The notes: generated by a model from the letters alone, not told the origin. Positions 1 to 6,685 are shown, counted from the stretch's first letter. The stretch is 12,590 nucleotides of DNA from Eubacterium sp. TM05-53 (GCF_003436425.1 NZ_QSPK01000027.1:1-12590); one strand, 5' to 3'. Made by a program: numbers and translations.

Positions 1-92
1 ATATGCCATGGCTAGAGGACTTGAAATTTCCTAGGGGTTATCAGATGGGTACTCACAATTTCTTTTTATTTGACTACATATAGGGATGTAAC

Positions 93-112
93 GAGGCGGG
101 TATACCGACCTC
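93..112. promoter_or_regulatory. Imperfect dyad upstream of the OB-fold gene
   Basis: A perfect 8-base palindrome GGTATACC is flanked by GAGG on the left and CCTC on the right, giving a 20-base dyad with two mismatched positions per arm. It lies between a GGATGTAAC segment and the ribosome binding site AAGGAGGA (117-124) of the gene at 134. It could be an operator or a short leader hairpin. Only the symmetry is visible; no regulator can be assigned. Confidence 0.3.
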
Positions 113-133
113 AAATAAGGAGGAATAGAGATT

Positions 134-931
134 ATGAGTATTAATAAGTGTAAAATTGGTGGAATTGTGGCTGAAGAGCCAAGAATGTGTAGTGGTTCAT
201 ATTATAAAGAAGCTTTGGAGATTGTGTTGGATGTTAATCGAACTGATATCTATAAGTTTGAGCGTATTAAATGTTTGATTATTGATCCAAATTTAATAAA
301 TGAAGCATTGGATACAGTTAAGGTAGGTGATTATTTTTTGGCAAACGGACGCATGATTTCGTTTGAGTGTAATCATGCGCAAGTTATTAAATGCCCTCAT
401 TGTGGAAAAGAGAGTGTTCGAGTAAGAAATGTTATTCATTCGGATGTTGTTCTACAAAGCTTTAAGGTGTCGCCAGGAACGTTTTTGCCAGATTCAGAAG
501 GAATCAATAGTGCTGTGTTTGCCGGAGTAATCCCGAATCCAATTTTAAAGCAGGATCATCATGCACTGTTTGCCCTAGCAATTAATCGTCCGATGAAGGC
601 ACAGGAAGTGTTAAGTGATATGTTGAATGAGAAAATCATAAATGGAAGTGAACGTTTTAATTTGATTAAGGTACATGGATATAAAGGCGTGGCTGAGACT
701 ATAAAGCAAGATATCGATCAAAGAGATCGTGCATTTGTGAAAGGAGCGGTTTGCGAAAGAACAGTTCGCTATCCAATTCTATTTCGATGTAATGGATGTG
801 GAGAGGCATCCCAACAGTTTATTGAATACACACGATATGAGGTTGTCGCAAGAAGTGTAAAACTAGACAACCAGTATATACCTAATTTTAGTTCGTTATA
901 TGAAGATAATGATAATTTTCAAATGGTTTAG
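134..931 (+). CDS. Putative two-module OB-fold/zinc-knuckle protein (SSB-like)
   Basis: The 265-residue product appears to contain an internal duplication. Module 1 (about residues 3-115) starts INKCKIGGIVAEEP, has VGDYFLANGRMI at 64-75 and carries CPHC at 87-90. Module 2 (about 123-250) starts INSAVFAGVIPNP, has AFVKGAV near 200-206 and carries CNGC at 219-222. The pattern of a beta strand, G-x-[IV], a dipeptide ending in P, then a later GD/G-R strand recalls single-strand DNA-binding OB folds, and each CxxC could be half of a zinc site. There is no signal peptide, so it should be cytoplasmic. AAGGAGGA at 117-124 sits 9 bases before the ATG, supporting this start. A 62-base gap separates it from the first CAP gene. 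The OB-fold reading is inferred from pattern alone; a replication, conjugation-related or RNA-binding role is possible. The exact family is not recognised. Confidence 0.5.
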   Translation: MSINKCKIGGIVAEEPRMCSGSYYKEALEIVLDVNRTDIYKFERIKCLIIDPNLINEALDTVKVGDYFLANGRMISFECNHAQVIKCPHCGKESVRVRNVIHSDVVLQSFKVSPGTFLPDSEGINSAVFAGVIPNPILKQDHHALFALAINRPMKAQEVLSDMLNEKIINGSERFNLIKVHGYKGVAETIKQDIDQRDRAFVKGAVCERTVRYPILFRCNGCGEASQQFIEYTRYEVVARSVKLDNQYIPNFSSLYEDNDNFQMV

Positions 932-956
932 GTTAATTTTTTAGAAATTTTAGACA
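931..956 (+). promoter_or_regulatory. Shared upstream box, copy 1
   Basis: GGTTAAT at 931-937 and TTTAGACA at 949-956 lie 63 and 45 bases upstream of the ATG at 994. The same pair of blocks, at the same or nearly the same distances, precedes the genes at 7075, 10384 and 10637. It may be a promoter or regulator-binding site. It does not match a standard -35/-10 pair, since the blocks are too close together and no TATAAT-like block follows at the right distance. Confidence 0.5.
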
Positions 957-969
957 AGTAATGATGAAT

Positions 970-2012
970 AAGAAAGATGGAGGAAATTTAATTATGAAGA
1001 AAAAGAATGAAAAGATTTTAGTAAGTGCAATTGCAGGAATGACAGCGTTACAAGGTATTAGCGCAACTATGATGAATGTTTGTGCTGATGAAGTACATGT
1101 AAGTTATGCAAAGGTAGAGACAAGTAAAAAGGATGATTTGGAAGCTAAGCTTCATGATACAAAGAAAGATGTGGAAAACAAATCATTAGCTTTAGATAGT
1201 GCAGCAGGCCAAGTTGCGGTGGCAAATAAACAGGTAGAGATTATTGAATCTAAACAGGAAGAAGTGAATCAGACGGTTCAACAAAACTATCAGGCTGCCT
1301 ATGATGCAATTATGAAGGAATTACAGCCTTTGATGGATGAAATCAATAGTTTAGAAACACAGATTCAAGAGGCTAAGACAGATTTAGATGCCAAGATTAG
1401 TGCAAGTCAAAAGGCAAGTGATGAATTGGATCAAGCTCAAAAGGATTTGAGCTCTAAAAAAGAAGAATTAACACAACTTCAAAATAAGTTAGCTTCATTT
1501 GAAGGTTCTGTTGACTTAAAGACAAACTTAGAAAACGCAAAAACAGAAAAGGAAACGGCCGAAGCAGCATTAGCTACAGCTAAAGAAAATGCAGAACAAG
1601 CTAATAATGAATTACAGGCTGCTAGTGCAGATGTAGAGACAAAACAAGCAGCAGTTACTGAAGCTACAAATGCTTATGATGCTGCTGTACAGGATGTAAC
1701 TACAAAAGAAAGCATTGTACAAGAAAAACAGGCTATTGTAGATCAGTATAATGATGAAAATGGTATGGAGAATGCCAAGACAGAATTAGAGGCGGCAAAA
1801 GCAGATTTAGCTGGTGCACAAACAAATGTGGAAACTATGCAGTCTGCACTTGCACAAGCACAATCTGAATATGATGCAGCTGTAATGGCAAGTCAAAATG
1901 CTCAGGCAAATTATGATAATGCATCTAGTGAACTAGAAACGGCTAAGAATAATTTAGAAACGGCTCAAGCATCCTTAGAAAAAGCGCAGGCAGACTATGA
2001 TGCAAACCAGAA
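970..2012 (+). repeat. Long direct repeat, left copy (pairs with 11548-12590)
   Basis: The 5' part of the first CAP gene plus its 24 bases of ribosome-binding leader is repeated, without any insertion or deletion, at 11548 to the window edge (offset 10,578 bases). By hand I count about 28 substitutions, 14 of which change residues, in the 1019 coding bases. Differences are clustered: 1198-1382 (185 bases) and 1831-2012 (182 bases) are identical between copies. This mosaic suggests recent gene conversion. The right end of the repeat lies outside the window. Confidence 0.9.
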
Positions 2013-4077
2013 AGAAATTGAGGCAAAGAAGAATGAAATTCATTCATTAAACACACAGATAAGTTCAGTTCAAAATGAAGTCAATAAAGCACAATCGGAT
2101 TATGATAAGGCTTTAAATGATTATAACTCAACGACATCTCCGTTAGATCAGGCTAAGAAGAAATTAAGTGATTTTGAAACGCAGTATGCGACCGATTTAG
2201 CTCGATTAAATGAAGGAAGTAAAGGGTATTATGAATCACTAGGTTGTTATGATGATATAAAAGGAATCTTTGATGTGAATAATGATTCTTCATATCGAGC
2301 AGAGGTGGCTTCTTATACTCATATGGGAGAAGCTGGGGATGCGACAAGTCTAGATAATATGCAGGCAAGTATTGCTTATTTGAAAGAATATGATCATCTT
2401 CGTAAAATTAATGGTTTGAATACTCCAAAAGTAAGTATGACTGCCATGGCAATTGCGCAGGTTAACGCAAACTATGCACAAGTAGAAGGAAATCATTCAG
2501 GTGCGTATGGATATTCAGAAAACCTTGCGTGGGGTTATGGAGAAGCGAGCACGTCAGGAAGTCCATTTAGAGGCTGGTATGACTATGAAAAGAAACAATT
2601 TGAAAGTGGAAATCATAAGTTCTCTGAGGTGGGTCACTACTTAAACATTATGAATAAAGAGGATGAAACAACTGGTTTTGCTCTACAAAAAGTAAATGGA
2701 GTTTATGCTCAAGAATTTGGTTATCAAGAAGATAAAGATGTTGTGATGACAATTGATGAATTTGAACAATCGTTCAATACCTACTACAACAACTTAAAAT
2801 CCGTGGATACTCAACATAAAGCTTTACAGAATGCTGTAAAGAATGCGTCTGGCTCTACTACAAAAGATGATAGTTCTTTGAAGAATGCATTGGCTTTATT
2901 GAATTCTAAAAAAGATAAACTTTCAGGATTACAAAATCAATTGTCTACATTGAATACGTCTAAGGCAGATTTAGAAAAGGCTTCGGCTTCTAAAAAAGAT
3001 GTGATTGCACAAGAAGAAACGAAGGTTTCTAATGCTCAAAATACAGTGAATCAAAAGACAACTGTAAAGGAGAATGCAGACAAGGCATTAAAGAATACTT
3101 TAAGTGTTGTAAAAGAAAAAGAATCAGCGAAAGTATTAGCTGAATCTAAGTTAAATGAAGCGAAGGATTCATTAACATCTATTCAAACAAAAGTGGATAC
3201 ATTAACGGATGATATTGAAAATTGGGATACAAATAAAGAAAAAGCTATGAAAGCTTTGGATCAGGCAAATACAGATTTAGCTGCTGCCAAAGAGAATGTT
3301 ACTAAGGCATCAGCTACATTAGAAAGTTTGAATGCTGAATTGGATGTATTAAAGGCAGCTCAAAATGAAGCACAGGCAAAGGCAGATAAGGAAAATACTG
3401 TATTGGCGAATGTTCAAGCTTCATTTGATGAAAAGAATAGTTTATTTGAAGCTGCTCAAAAGAAAGTATTGGATTATGAGGCTACTATTCAAGGCATTGA
3501 AACAGCTAAAAAAGATGTAGAAACATTAGGTGCTCGTATTCATGAATTAACGGCATTGAAAGAAAAATCCGAACAAGATATTTCGAATTTAAAGGCTGAA
3601 GTTTCAAAATTAAATACTTCATTAACAGAAAACAAAGCGAATGCATTGCCGTATGAACAAATGAAAAATGTATTGAATAGTGTAATGTCAAATGGAACAA
3701 AGGCAGATCTAAGTGGAGTGCAAGATGAGTCTATGCGAACATTATTGGCACAGTTATCAAGTGATGTGGATGAACTACAAGAAATCAATGTGGCATTAAC
3801 AACCGCTAAAGATAGCTATGCGAAAAAATACAATGTATATCTAGATGCCAAACAAGATTTGATGAATGCAGAAAAAGCATACAGCACAGCTATGCAGTCA
3901 TTGAATGATTACTTGTTAGAACCAACGGTGGTTAAGACAAGTGATACTACGGTAACTACAAATGATTCAGTTAATACAGGTGTAGAAACAAATATGATGG
4001 GATCTATGTTGATGACAGGACTTGCGGGTCTAGGATTAGTCGGCGTATTAAATAAAAAGAGAAGGGAGGAAGAATAA
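994..4077 (+). CDS. Secreted CAP-domain coiled-coil surface protein (copy A)
   Basis: The 1027-residue product has a signal peptide (Lys-rich start, hydrophobic core, likely cut after VCA at residue 31). It continues with an Ala/Glu/Lys/Gln-rich coiled coil to about residue 420, a CAP/SCP domain (about 453-575), and a second coiled coil to about 975. Its tail has SVNTGVET (992-999), a hydrophobic stretch and NKKRREEE. In the CAP domain the expected tetrad can be traced: His501 (NHSGAYG), Glu509 (SENLAWG), Glu532 and His548 (GHYLNIM). Stalk-CAP-stalk architecture is that of PrgA/Sec10 surface-exclusion proteins, so a cell-wall-displayed role in adhesion, exclusion or peptidase activity is plausible. 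I chose the ATG at 994, not the in-frame ATG at 961. A GGAGG (979-983) lies just upstream, and the near-identical copy at 11572 has no upstream in-frame ATG. The visible part of that copy differs at about 28 of 1019 positions. Confidence 0.9.
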   Translation: MKKKNEKILVSAIAGMTALQGISATMMNVCADEVHVSYAKVETSKKDDLEAKLHDTKKDVENKSLALDSAAGQVAVANKQVEIIESKQEEVNQTVQQNYQAAYDAIMKELQPLMDEINSLETQIQEAKTDLDAKISASQKASDELDQAQKDLSSKKEELTQLQNKLASFEGSVDLKTNLENAKTEKETAEAALATAKENAEQANNELQAASADVETKQAAVTEATNAYDAAVQDVTTKESIVQEKQAIVDQYNDENGMENAKTELEAAKADLAGAQTNVETMQSALAQAQSEYDAAVMASQNAQANYDNASSELETAKNNLETAQASLEKAQADYDANQKEIEAKKNEIHSLNTQISSVQNEVNKAQSDYDKALNDYNSTTSPLDQAKKKLSDFETQYATDLARLNEGSKGYYESLGCYDDIKGIFDVNNDSSYRAEVASYTHMGEAGDATSLDNMQASIAYLKEYDHLRKINGLNTPKVSMTAMAIAQVNANYAQVEGNHSGAYGYSENLAWGYGEASTSGSPFRGWYDYEKKQFESGNHKFSEVGHYLNIMNKEDETTGFALQKVNGVYAQEFGYQEDKDVVMTIDEFEQSFNTYYNNLKSVDTQHKALQNAVKNASGSTTKDDSSLKNALALLNSKKDKLSGLQNQLSTLNTSKADLEKASASKKDVIAQEETKVSNAQNTVNQKTTVKENADKALKNTLSVVKEKESAKVLAESKLNEAKDSLTSIQTKVDTLTDDIENWDTNKEKAMKALDQANTDLAAAKENVTKASATLESLNAELDVLKAAQNEAQAKADKENTVLANVQASFDEKNSLFEAAQKKVLDYEATIQGIETAKKDVETLGARIHELTALKEKSEQDISNLKAEVSKLNTSLTENKANALPYEQMKNVLNSVMSNGTKADLSGVQDESMRTLLAQLSSDVDELQEINVALTTAKDSYAKKYNVYLDAKQDLMNAEKAYSTAMQSLNDYLLEPTVVKTSDTTVTTNDSVNTGVETNMMGSMLMTGLAGLGLVGVLNKKRREEE

Positions 4078-4126
4078 AAAGTGTATAAAAAAGAAAACAT
4101 AAATATATAATAAACAGTAAATACGT

Positions 4127-4156
4127 TATAAAAAGTGTTCGTAAAATATATTTTAT
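4127..4156 (+). repeat. 30-base element downstream of CAP gene, copy 1
   Basis: A block beginning TATAAAAAG and continuing with GTTCGT, AAATATATTT and AT recurs at 10172-10200, with two substitutions and a one-base length change. Each copy lies in the intergenic space just after a CAP-protein gene: 50 bases after the stop here and 62 after it there. It could be a promoter component, a binding site or remnant homology from duplication of the CAP-gene block. Its function is unknown. Confidence 0.55.
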
Positions 4157-4161
4157 AAGTA

Positions 4162-4204
4162 ATCGAATGAACATCGAATCGTTGATAGTATAAGGATGTA
4201 AACA
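4162..4204 (+). promoter_or_regulatory. Candidate control region of the HTH/CARF operon
   Basis: Two direct copies of ATCGAAT (4162-4168 and 4173-4179) are followed by TTGATAGTATAAGGATGTAA (4182-4201). The block TATAAGGATGTAA resembles TATAGGGATGTAA upstream of the gene at 134 and TTAGAGATGTAA upstream of the gene at 10637. TATAAG (4189-4194) could be a -10 with a poor TGAACA -35 only 15 bases away. The TTGATA block starts 45 bases before the ATG at 4227, the same offset as the TTTAGACA block of the other genes. This is suggestive only. Confidence 0.3.
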
Positions 4205-4226
4205 AACAACGAGGAGGAAATTGATT

Positions 4227-5036
4227 ATGAAAAAATACGAAACACTTTTTACTGTTGCGAAAAATGTATGTGATGGAGTTATGGATTATTATGAAGCGAA
4301 AAATGAAACAGAGGCAAGTAAGTTATATATGTTTGTATGGGAACAAGTATATTTGTTGGCGCAACTCGCATCTGCTTCGATTCGCTTTATTGAAACAAAT
4401 GCGAAGTTTGAAGCTTCTGGCAAAGCCTTTGTGTCTGTAGATTCAACGGTTTGTAAACATTCAAAAGAGGTTTTAGACTCGATTGATAGTATGCACGAAT
4501 CGATTCACAAGGCGGTTGAAACATTTCTGAAGAAAATGAAGGCAGGTGAAGTTATAGTTTCTTCAGAATATGCCGAAGCTAAAATGATTCGATATATTCA
4601 GTCATTAATTTGTGGTCATTTAAACAATGATGCGAAAAGTGCAGAGAAAAACATCTATCGCTATTGTCCAAAAGAAAAGACGATTGTTATTGAGGAAACA
4701 ATTAATTCAGATTGTGATACGGATAAGATTATTACTTACGATGCTGTCTTGCAGGATGTTTCAAAAGAGCAGGACAAAAAGGAAGAGGAGTTGACAAAGC
4801 AGTTTATAGAAGAGTTAAAGGAAATTTTATATGAATATATTGAGGATCATCCTGAAGATTCTGCATTTATTCACGTACGATATTTAGATGTGTTTGAAAA
4901 AGGAGAAGATATAAAGAAAGGAAAGGAGATTGCAAAAAATCTACATATTTCAGGTGCAGCGGTATCGAAAAAGATTGCGAAGTTTGATGCGTACTTTGCA
5001 GGTTTACTAAAAAAACGCACGAAAGGATGGAGGTAA
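4227..5036 (+). CDS. Sigma-region-4-like HTH protein paired with a CARF-like protein
   Basis: The 269-residue product is mostly helical. The N-terminal half (about 1-145) has no motif I recognise. A charged linker (about 160-200, with QDKKEEELTKQ) is followed by a helical region and a C-terminal helix-turn-helix, IAKNLHISGAAVSKKIAKF at about 235-253. This resembles sigma-70 region 4 or a LuxR-type recognition helix, and the basic end KKRTKGWR fits DNA contact. There is no signal peptide or membrane segment, so a cytoplasmic transcription factor is likely. The start at 4227 follows GAGGAGGA (4211-4218) with 8 bases of spacing; an in-frame TTG two codons earlier is less likely. The next gene starts 6 bases after the stop and its ribosome binding site lies inside this gene's end, so the two are almost certainly cotranscribed and translationally coupled. 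An alternative sigma factor or a ligand-gated regulator are both possible. Confidence 0.6.
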   Translation: MKKYETLFTVAKNVCDGVMDYYEAKNETEASKLYMFVWEQVYLLAQLASASIRFIETNAKFEASGKAFVSVDSTVCKHSKEVLDSIDSMHESIHKAVETFLKKMKAGEVIVSSEYAEAKMIRYIQSLICGHLNNDAKSAEKNIYRYCPKEKTIVIEETINSDCDTDKIITYDAVLQDVSKEQDKKEEELTKQFIEELKEILYEYIEDHPEDSAFIHVRYLDVFEKGEDIKKGKEIAKNLHISGAAVSKKIAKFDAYFAGLLKKRTKGWR

Positions 5037-5042
5037 ATAGAA

Positions 5043-5657
5043 ATGAAAAAGTTTTATACAATAATAGGAGAAAAACAGATTTTAAAGACAAAATATGAAA
5101 GTGTAGATAAAAATTTGATCACTAAATGTGTGTTTCCAATCACGGCGCACATATTGAGCGTAGTAAAAAAAGGAGAGAAATTTAATGTGGTTGCGGTTGA
5201 CTCCTTTGTTTCAAATGACAGCTATGAAAACATTGCGCTATTAAGAGAAGAGTTAAGAGAATATTTTGGGGATTTATTTACAATGAAAGTTGTTAATGCA
5301 CATTTCGAACATGAAAGAGAAGAACAAGTGCATACATTTATGAGCATATATGAAACATTTGAAGAAAATGATGATGTTTACTTTGATATTACATTTGGAT
5401 TAAAACCAACACCGTTAACAGTGTTTGTATCTTGTAATTATGCGCAGAAATTCATTCCTGGACTTAAAATACGCGATGTCGTATATGCACACTATAAATT
5501 TGGGATGGATGAAGATTATGTACATCCAATCGTGGATATCACAAGACTATTCTTATTGAATAACTTAATAGAAATGATATCCAAATTCGAAACGGATGAT
5601 CCTATGCAGTTCTTGAAAAATGTATTCGGTATGGGTAAAGGAGACCCTTTACAATAA
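5043..5657 (+). CDS. Stand-alone CARF-like domain protein (TM1812/Csx2-like)
   Basis: The 204-residue product reads as a Rossmann-like alternation of strands (KFYTII, FNVVAVDS, FTMKVVNAHF, DVYFDITFG, IRDVVYAHY) and helices. The key signature is DITFGLKPTPL at residues 115-125, followed by VVYAHYKFG (146-154) and HPIVDITRLFLL (161-172). TM1812/Csx2-type CARF domains have the same order: D-[IV]-T-x-G-[FL]-[RK]-x-x-P, then a strand ending in Y-G/K, then P-[IV]-[VI]-D-[LI]-T. Such domains bind cyclic oligoadenylates in type III CRISPR signalling. No HEPN, nuclease or HTH effector is fused to it; about 30 residues follow the last motif. It could be a sensor acting through the HTH partner just upstream, or a ring nuclease that degrades the ligand. 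GGATGGAGG (5025-5033) overlaps the preceding stop codon and fixes the start. The family call rests on motif order without an alignment. Confidence 0.6.
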   Translation: MKKFYTIIGEKQILKTKYESVDKNLITKCVFPITAHILSVVKKGEKFNVVAVDSFVSNDSYENIALLREELREYFGDLFTMKVVNAHFEHEREEQVHTFMSIYETFEENDDVYFDITFGLKPTPLTVFVSCNYAQKFIPGLKIRDVVYAHYKFGMDEDYVHPIVDITRLFLLNNLIEMISKFETDDPMQFLKNVFGMGKGDPLQ

Positions 5658-5744
5658 AGTATATTTTCAAAGAAATAAAAAATATGTAATTGATATATTT
5701 ATTCGACACCTCTTCTTGTGAAAGTGTCTAGAAAGGCAAAAAAT

Positions 5745-6140
5745 ATGCAATTAATTCAAACTAAAGTATATTCAACACGAAAGGCAGTTCACGCTAGATA
5801 TGTATTAGATTGTCAAAGTGAAGAAAAAACTCCTGAAGAAAATTTCAGAGACATGGTAGACTATCTTTTTTCAAAAGGTGTTAAATACTTCAATATAACA
5901 TATAACTTAGGATATGATTTATGCGACTGGGATCCAGATCATCTGCATGACTTAATCACTCCAGAAACAACGGAAGAGGAGTGGCAAGCGTTACTTCCAG
6001 GTATGATGGAAAACCAGCCATGTGTAGGTACCAAATTGAGTGATCACTGTTATGCAAATGTCACTTGTAGAACAGGAGTTCTACATTGTACAAGTTATGA
6101 TCCTTACGAAGATGCACTACATGTTTGCGAGTGGCTTTGA
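5745..6140 (+). CDS. Small protein of unknown function, intact copy
   Basis: The 131-residue acidic product contains several Cys, Trp and His residues (DLCDWDPDHLHD, SDHCYANVTCRTGVLHC and a final HVCEWL). I do not recognise the family. There is no signal peptide or membrane segment. I chose the ATG at 5745, preceded by AGAAAGG. An in-frame GTG at 5718 would add nine residues but has no ribosome binding site. A decayed second copy lies at 6686-6950, and between the two copies sit a structured inverted repeat and a CRISPR-like mini-array. The gene is 87 bases after the CARF-like gene and could be part of that operon, since no clear terminator separates them. Its conserved Cys/His pairs could bind metal, but this is only a possibility. 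Confidence 0.6.
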   Translation: MQLIQTKVYSTRKAVHARYVLDCQSEEKTPEENFRDMVDYLFSKGVKYFNITYNLGYDLCDWDPDHLHDLITPETTEEEWQALLPGMMENQPCVGTKLSDHCYANVTCRTGVLHCTSYDPYEDALHVCEWL

Positions 6141-6169
6141 TTGCTTTATTTCTAGATGATTATTATAAT
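6141..6169 (+). promoter_or_regulatory. Candidate promoter after the unknown gene
   Basis: TTGCTT (6141-6146) and a consensus TATAAT (6164-6169) are 17 bases apart and begin directly after the stop codon of the preceding gene. The predicted start, near 6176, falls on the palindrome at 6177-6188. The -35 box matches the consensus at its TTG only. It would drive transcription into the structured element and array that follow. Confidence 0.45.
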
Positions 6170-6176
6170 ACTTTTA

Positions 6177-6188
6177 AAACACGTGTTT
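6177..6188. promoter_or_regulatory. Perfect 12-base palindrome, possible operator
   Basis: AAACACGTGTTT is a perfect 12-base palindrome placed exactly where transcription from the upstream TATAAT would begin. A repressor site in this position would be natural. No matching second site was noticed in the window. Confidence 0.35.
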
Positions 6189-6231
6189 GAATCAACTGAA
6201 AAGTACCGTATGTTATAGAAAATACACTTAA

Positions 6232-6306
6232 ATTTTCGACCATCTCCCTAAAACGAGCCGATTTTAGCACTAAAAATAGTCAAAAAAAATTGAGATGGTC
6301 GAAAAA
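6232..6306. ncRNA. Structured inverted repeat with nested hairpins (leader-like)
   Basis: The arms ATTTTCGACCATCTC (6232-6246) and GAGATGGTCGAAAAT (6292-6306) are perfectly complementary over 15 bases. Their 45-base loop holds two further hairpins: CTAAAA/TTTTAG (6248-6253 and 6262-6267, loop CGAGCCGA) and ACTA/TAGT (6269-6272 and 6277-6280, loop of A's). The fold would be a three-way junction. It is not a terminator, because no T-run follows the right arm. It lies upstream of the mini-array and might be part of a leader, a small RNA, or a protein-binding DNA site. No known RNA family is recognised. Confidence 0.45.
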
Positions 6307-6338
6307 TAAGGGCTAAAAACATCAAAAATCACAATGTT

Positions 6339-6369
6339 TTGACACTCGACAGTCAAAATGTGCTATATT
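6339..6369 (+). promoter_or_regulatory. Strong promoter directly before the mini-array
   Basis: A consensus -35 TTGACA (6339-6344) is followed after 19 bases by TATATT (6364-6369), which is preceded by TGC and so forms an extended -10. Transcription would start at about 6376, the first base of the first 33-base repeat. This is the arrangement expected for a promoter that transcribes a CRISPR array from its leader side. Confidence 0.5.
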
Positions 6370-6375
6370 TACTAG

Positions 6376-6545
6376 GGGAAATATGATACTTATAAAGGAT
6401 CGACACTTTACCTCATCCGATGCTGTGTTGACGTTTTTCCATTTTGGAAAATATGATACTTATAAAGGATCGACACTTGGCATATTCTGCCATACGGGCA
6501 GAGTGTTCCTCTGGGAAATATGATACTTATAAAGGATTGACACCA
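6376..6545 (+). CRISPR. Candidate three-repeat CRISPR-like mini-array
   Basis: Three copies of a 33-base repeat lie at 6376-6408, 6446-6478 and 6513-6545. The core AAATATGATACTTATAAAGG is identical in all three and is followed by AT(C/T)GACAC. The first two copies differ at one base. The third changes C to T and loses the final TT, as expected for a leader-distal repeat. The intervening sequences are unrelated to each other and are 37 and 34 bases long. AT-rich DNA with a structured element and a promoter lies to the left. A vague further copy may start near 6585. No cas gene is in the window; the CARF-like gene 700 bases upstream is the only CRISPR-linked protein. Cautions: there are only three copies, the repeat has no clear stem, and the second spacer holds a 6-bp hairpin (TCTGCC/GGCAGA). 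A regulatory repeat cluster is the alternative. Confidence 0.45.
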
Positions 6546-6685
6546 GTGTCGTTATCGTCATCGTCGTAATCGATGCAGCCTCTTGAAAAATATGATGTTA
6601 ATGGCTTGTGATTGTATGCTGCTTAATATATTTAGGTACTGTTGGATTATCTGATACCTCTTTATTGAAAGTGTCTGGAAAGATT

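Noticed and set aside
3..83. Open frame entering from the left edge (ends FFLFDYI then a stop)
   Set aside because: Only 26 codons with no recognisable motif. Another frame (ending ARGLEIS at 34) is also open from the edge, so no gene can be chosen.
994..1089. Lipobox in the CAP protein signal peptide (Cys30 in MNVCAD)
   Set aside because: The residues before the Cys do not fit a lipobox, and the paralog at 7075 has Ser at the same place with the same Ala at 31, which fits ordinary signal peptidase cleavage.
3506..4205. Several minus-strand open frames of 60-100 codons under the CAP and small-protein genes
   Set aside because: They are antisense shadows of coiled-coil or low-complexity codons, have no ribosome binding sites and no domain-like sequence.
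4227..6140. A cas gene (Cas1, Cas2, Cas9, Cas10 or Csm/Cmr component) near the mini-array
   Set aside because: None of the proteins here has the length or motifs of these families. Only the CARF-like protein is CRISPR-linked.
6546..6584. The segment after the third repeat read on the minus strand (Asp-rich codons) resembles the DYD repeats at 11402-11473
   Set aside because: The match is short and due to repeated GAT/GAC/TAC codons, so it is not evidence for a spacer targeting that gene.
6585..6610. Possible fourth repeat of the mini-array (AAAAATATGAT)
   Set aside because: Only the first dozen or so bases resemble the repeat. Similar A-rich sequence lies upstream of the intact gene (near 5678), so it is better explained by the duplication.
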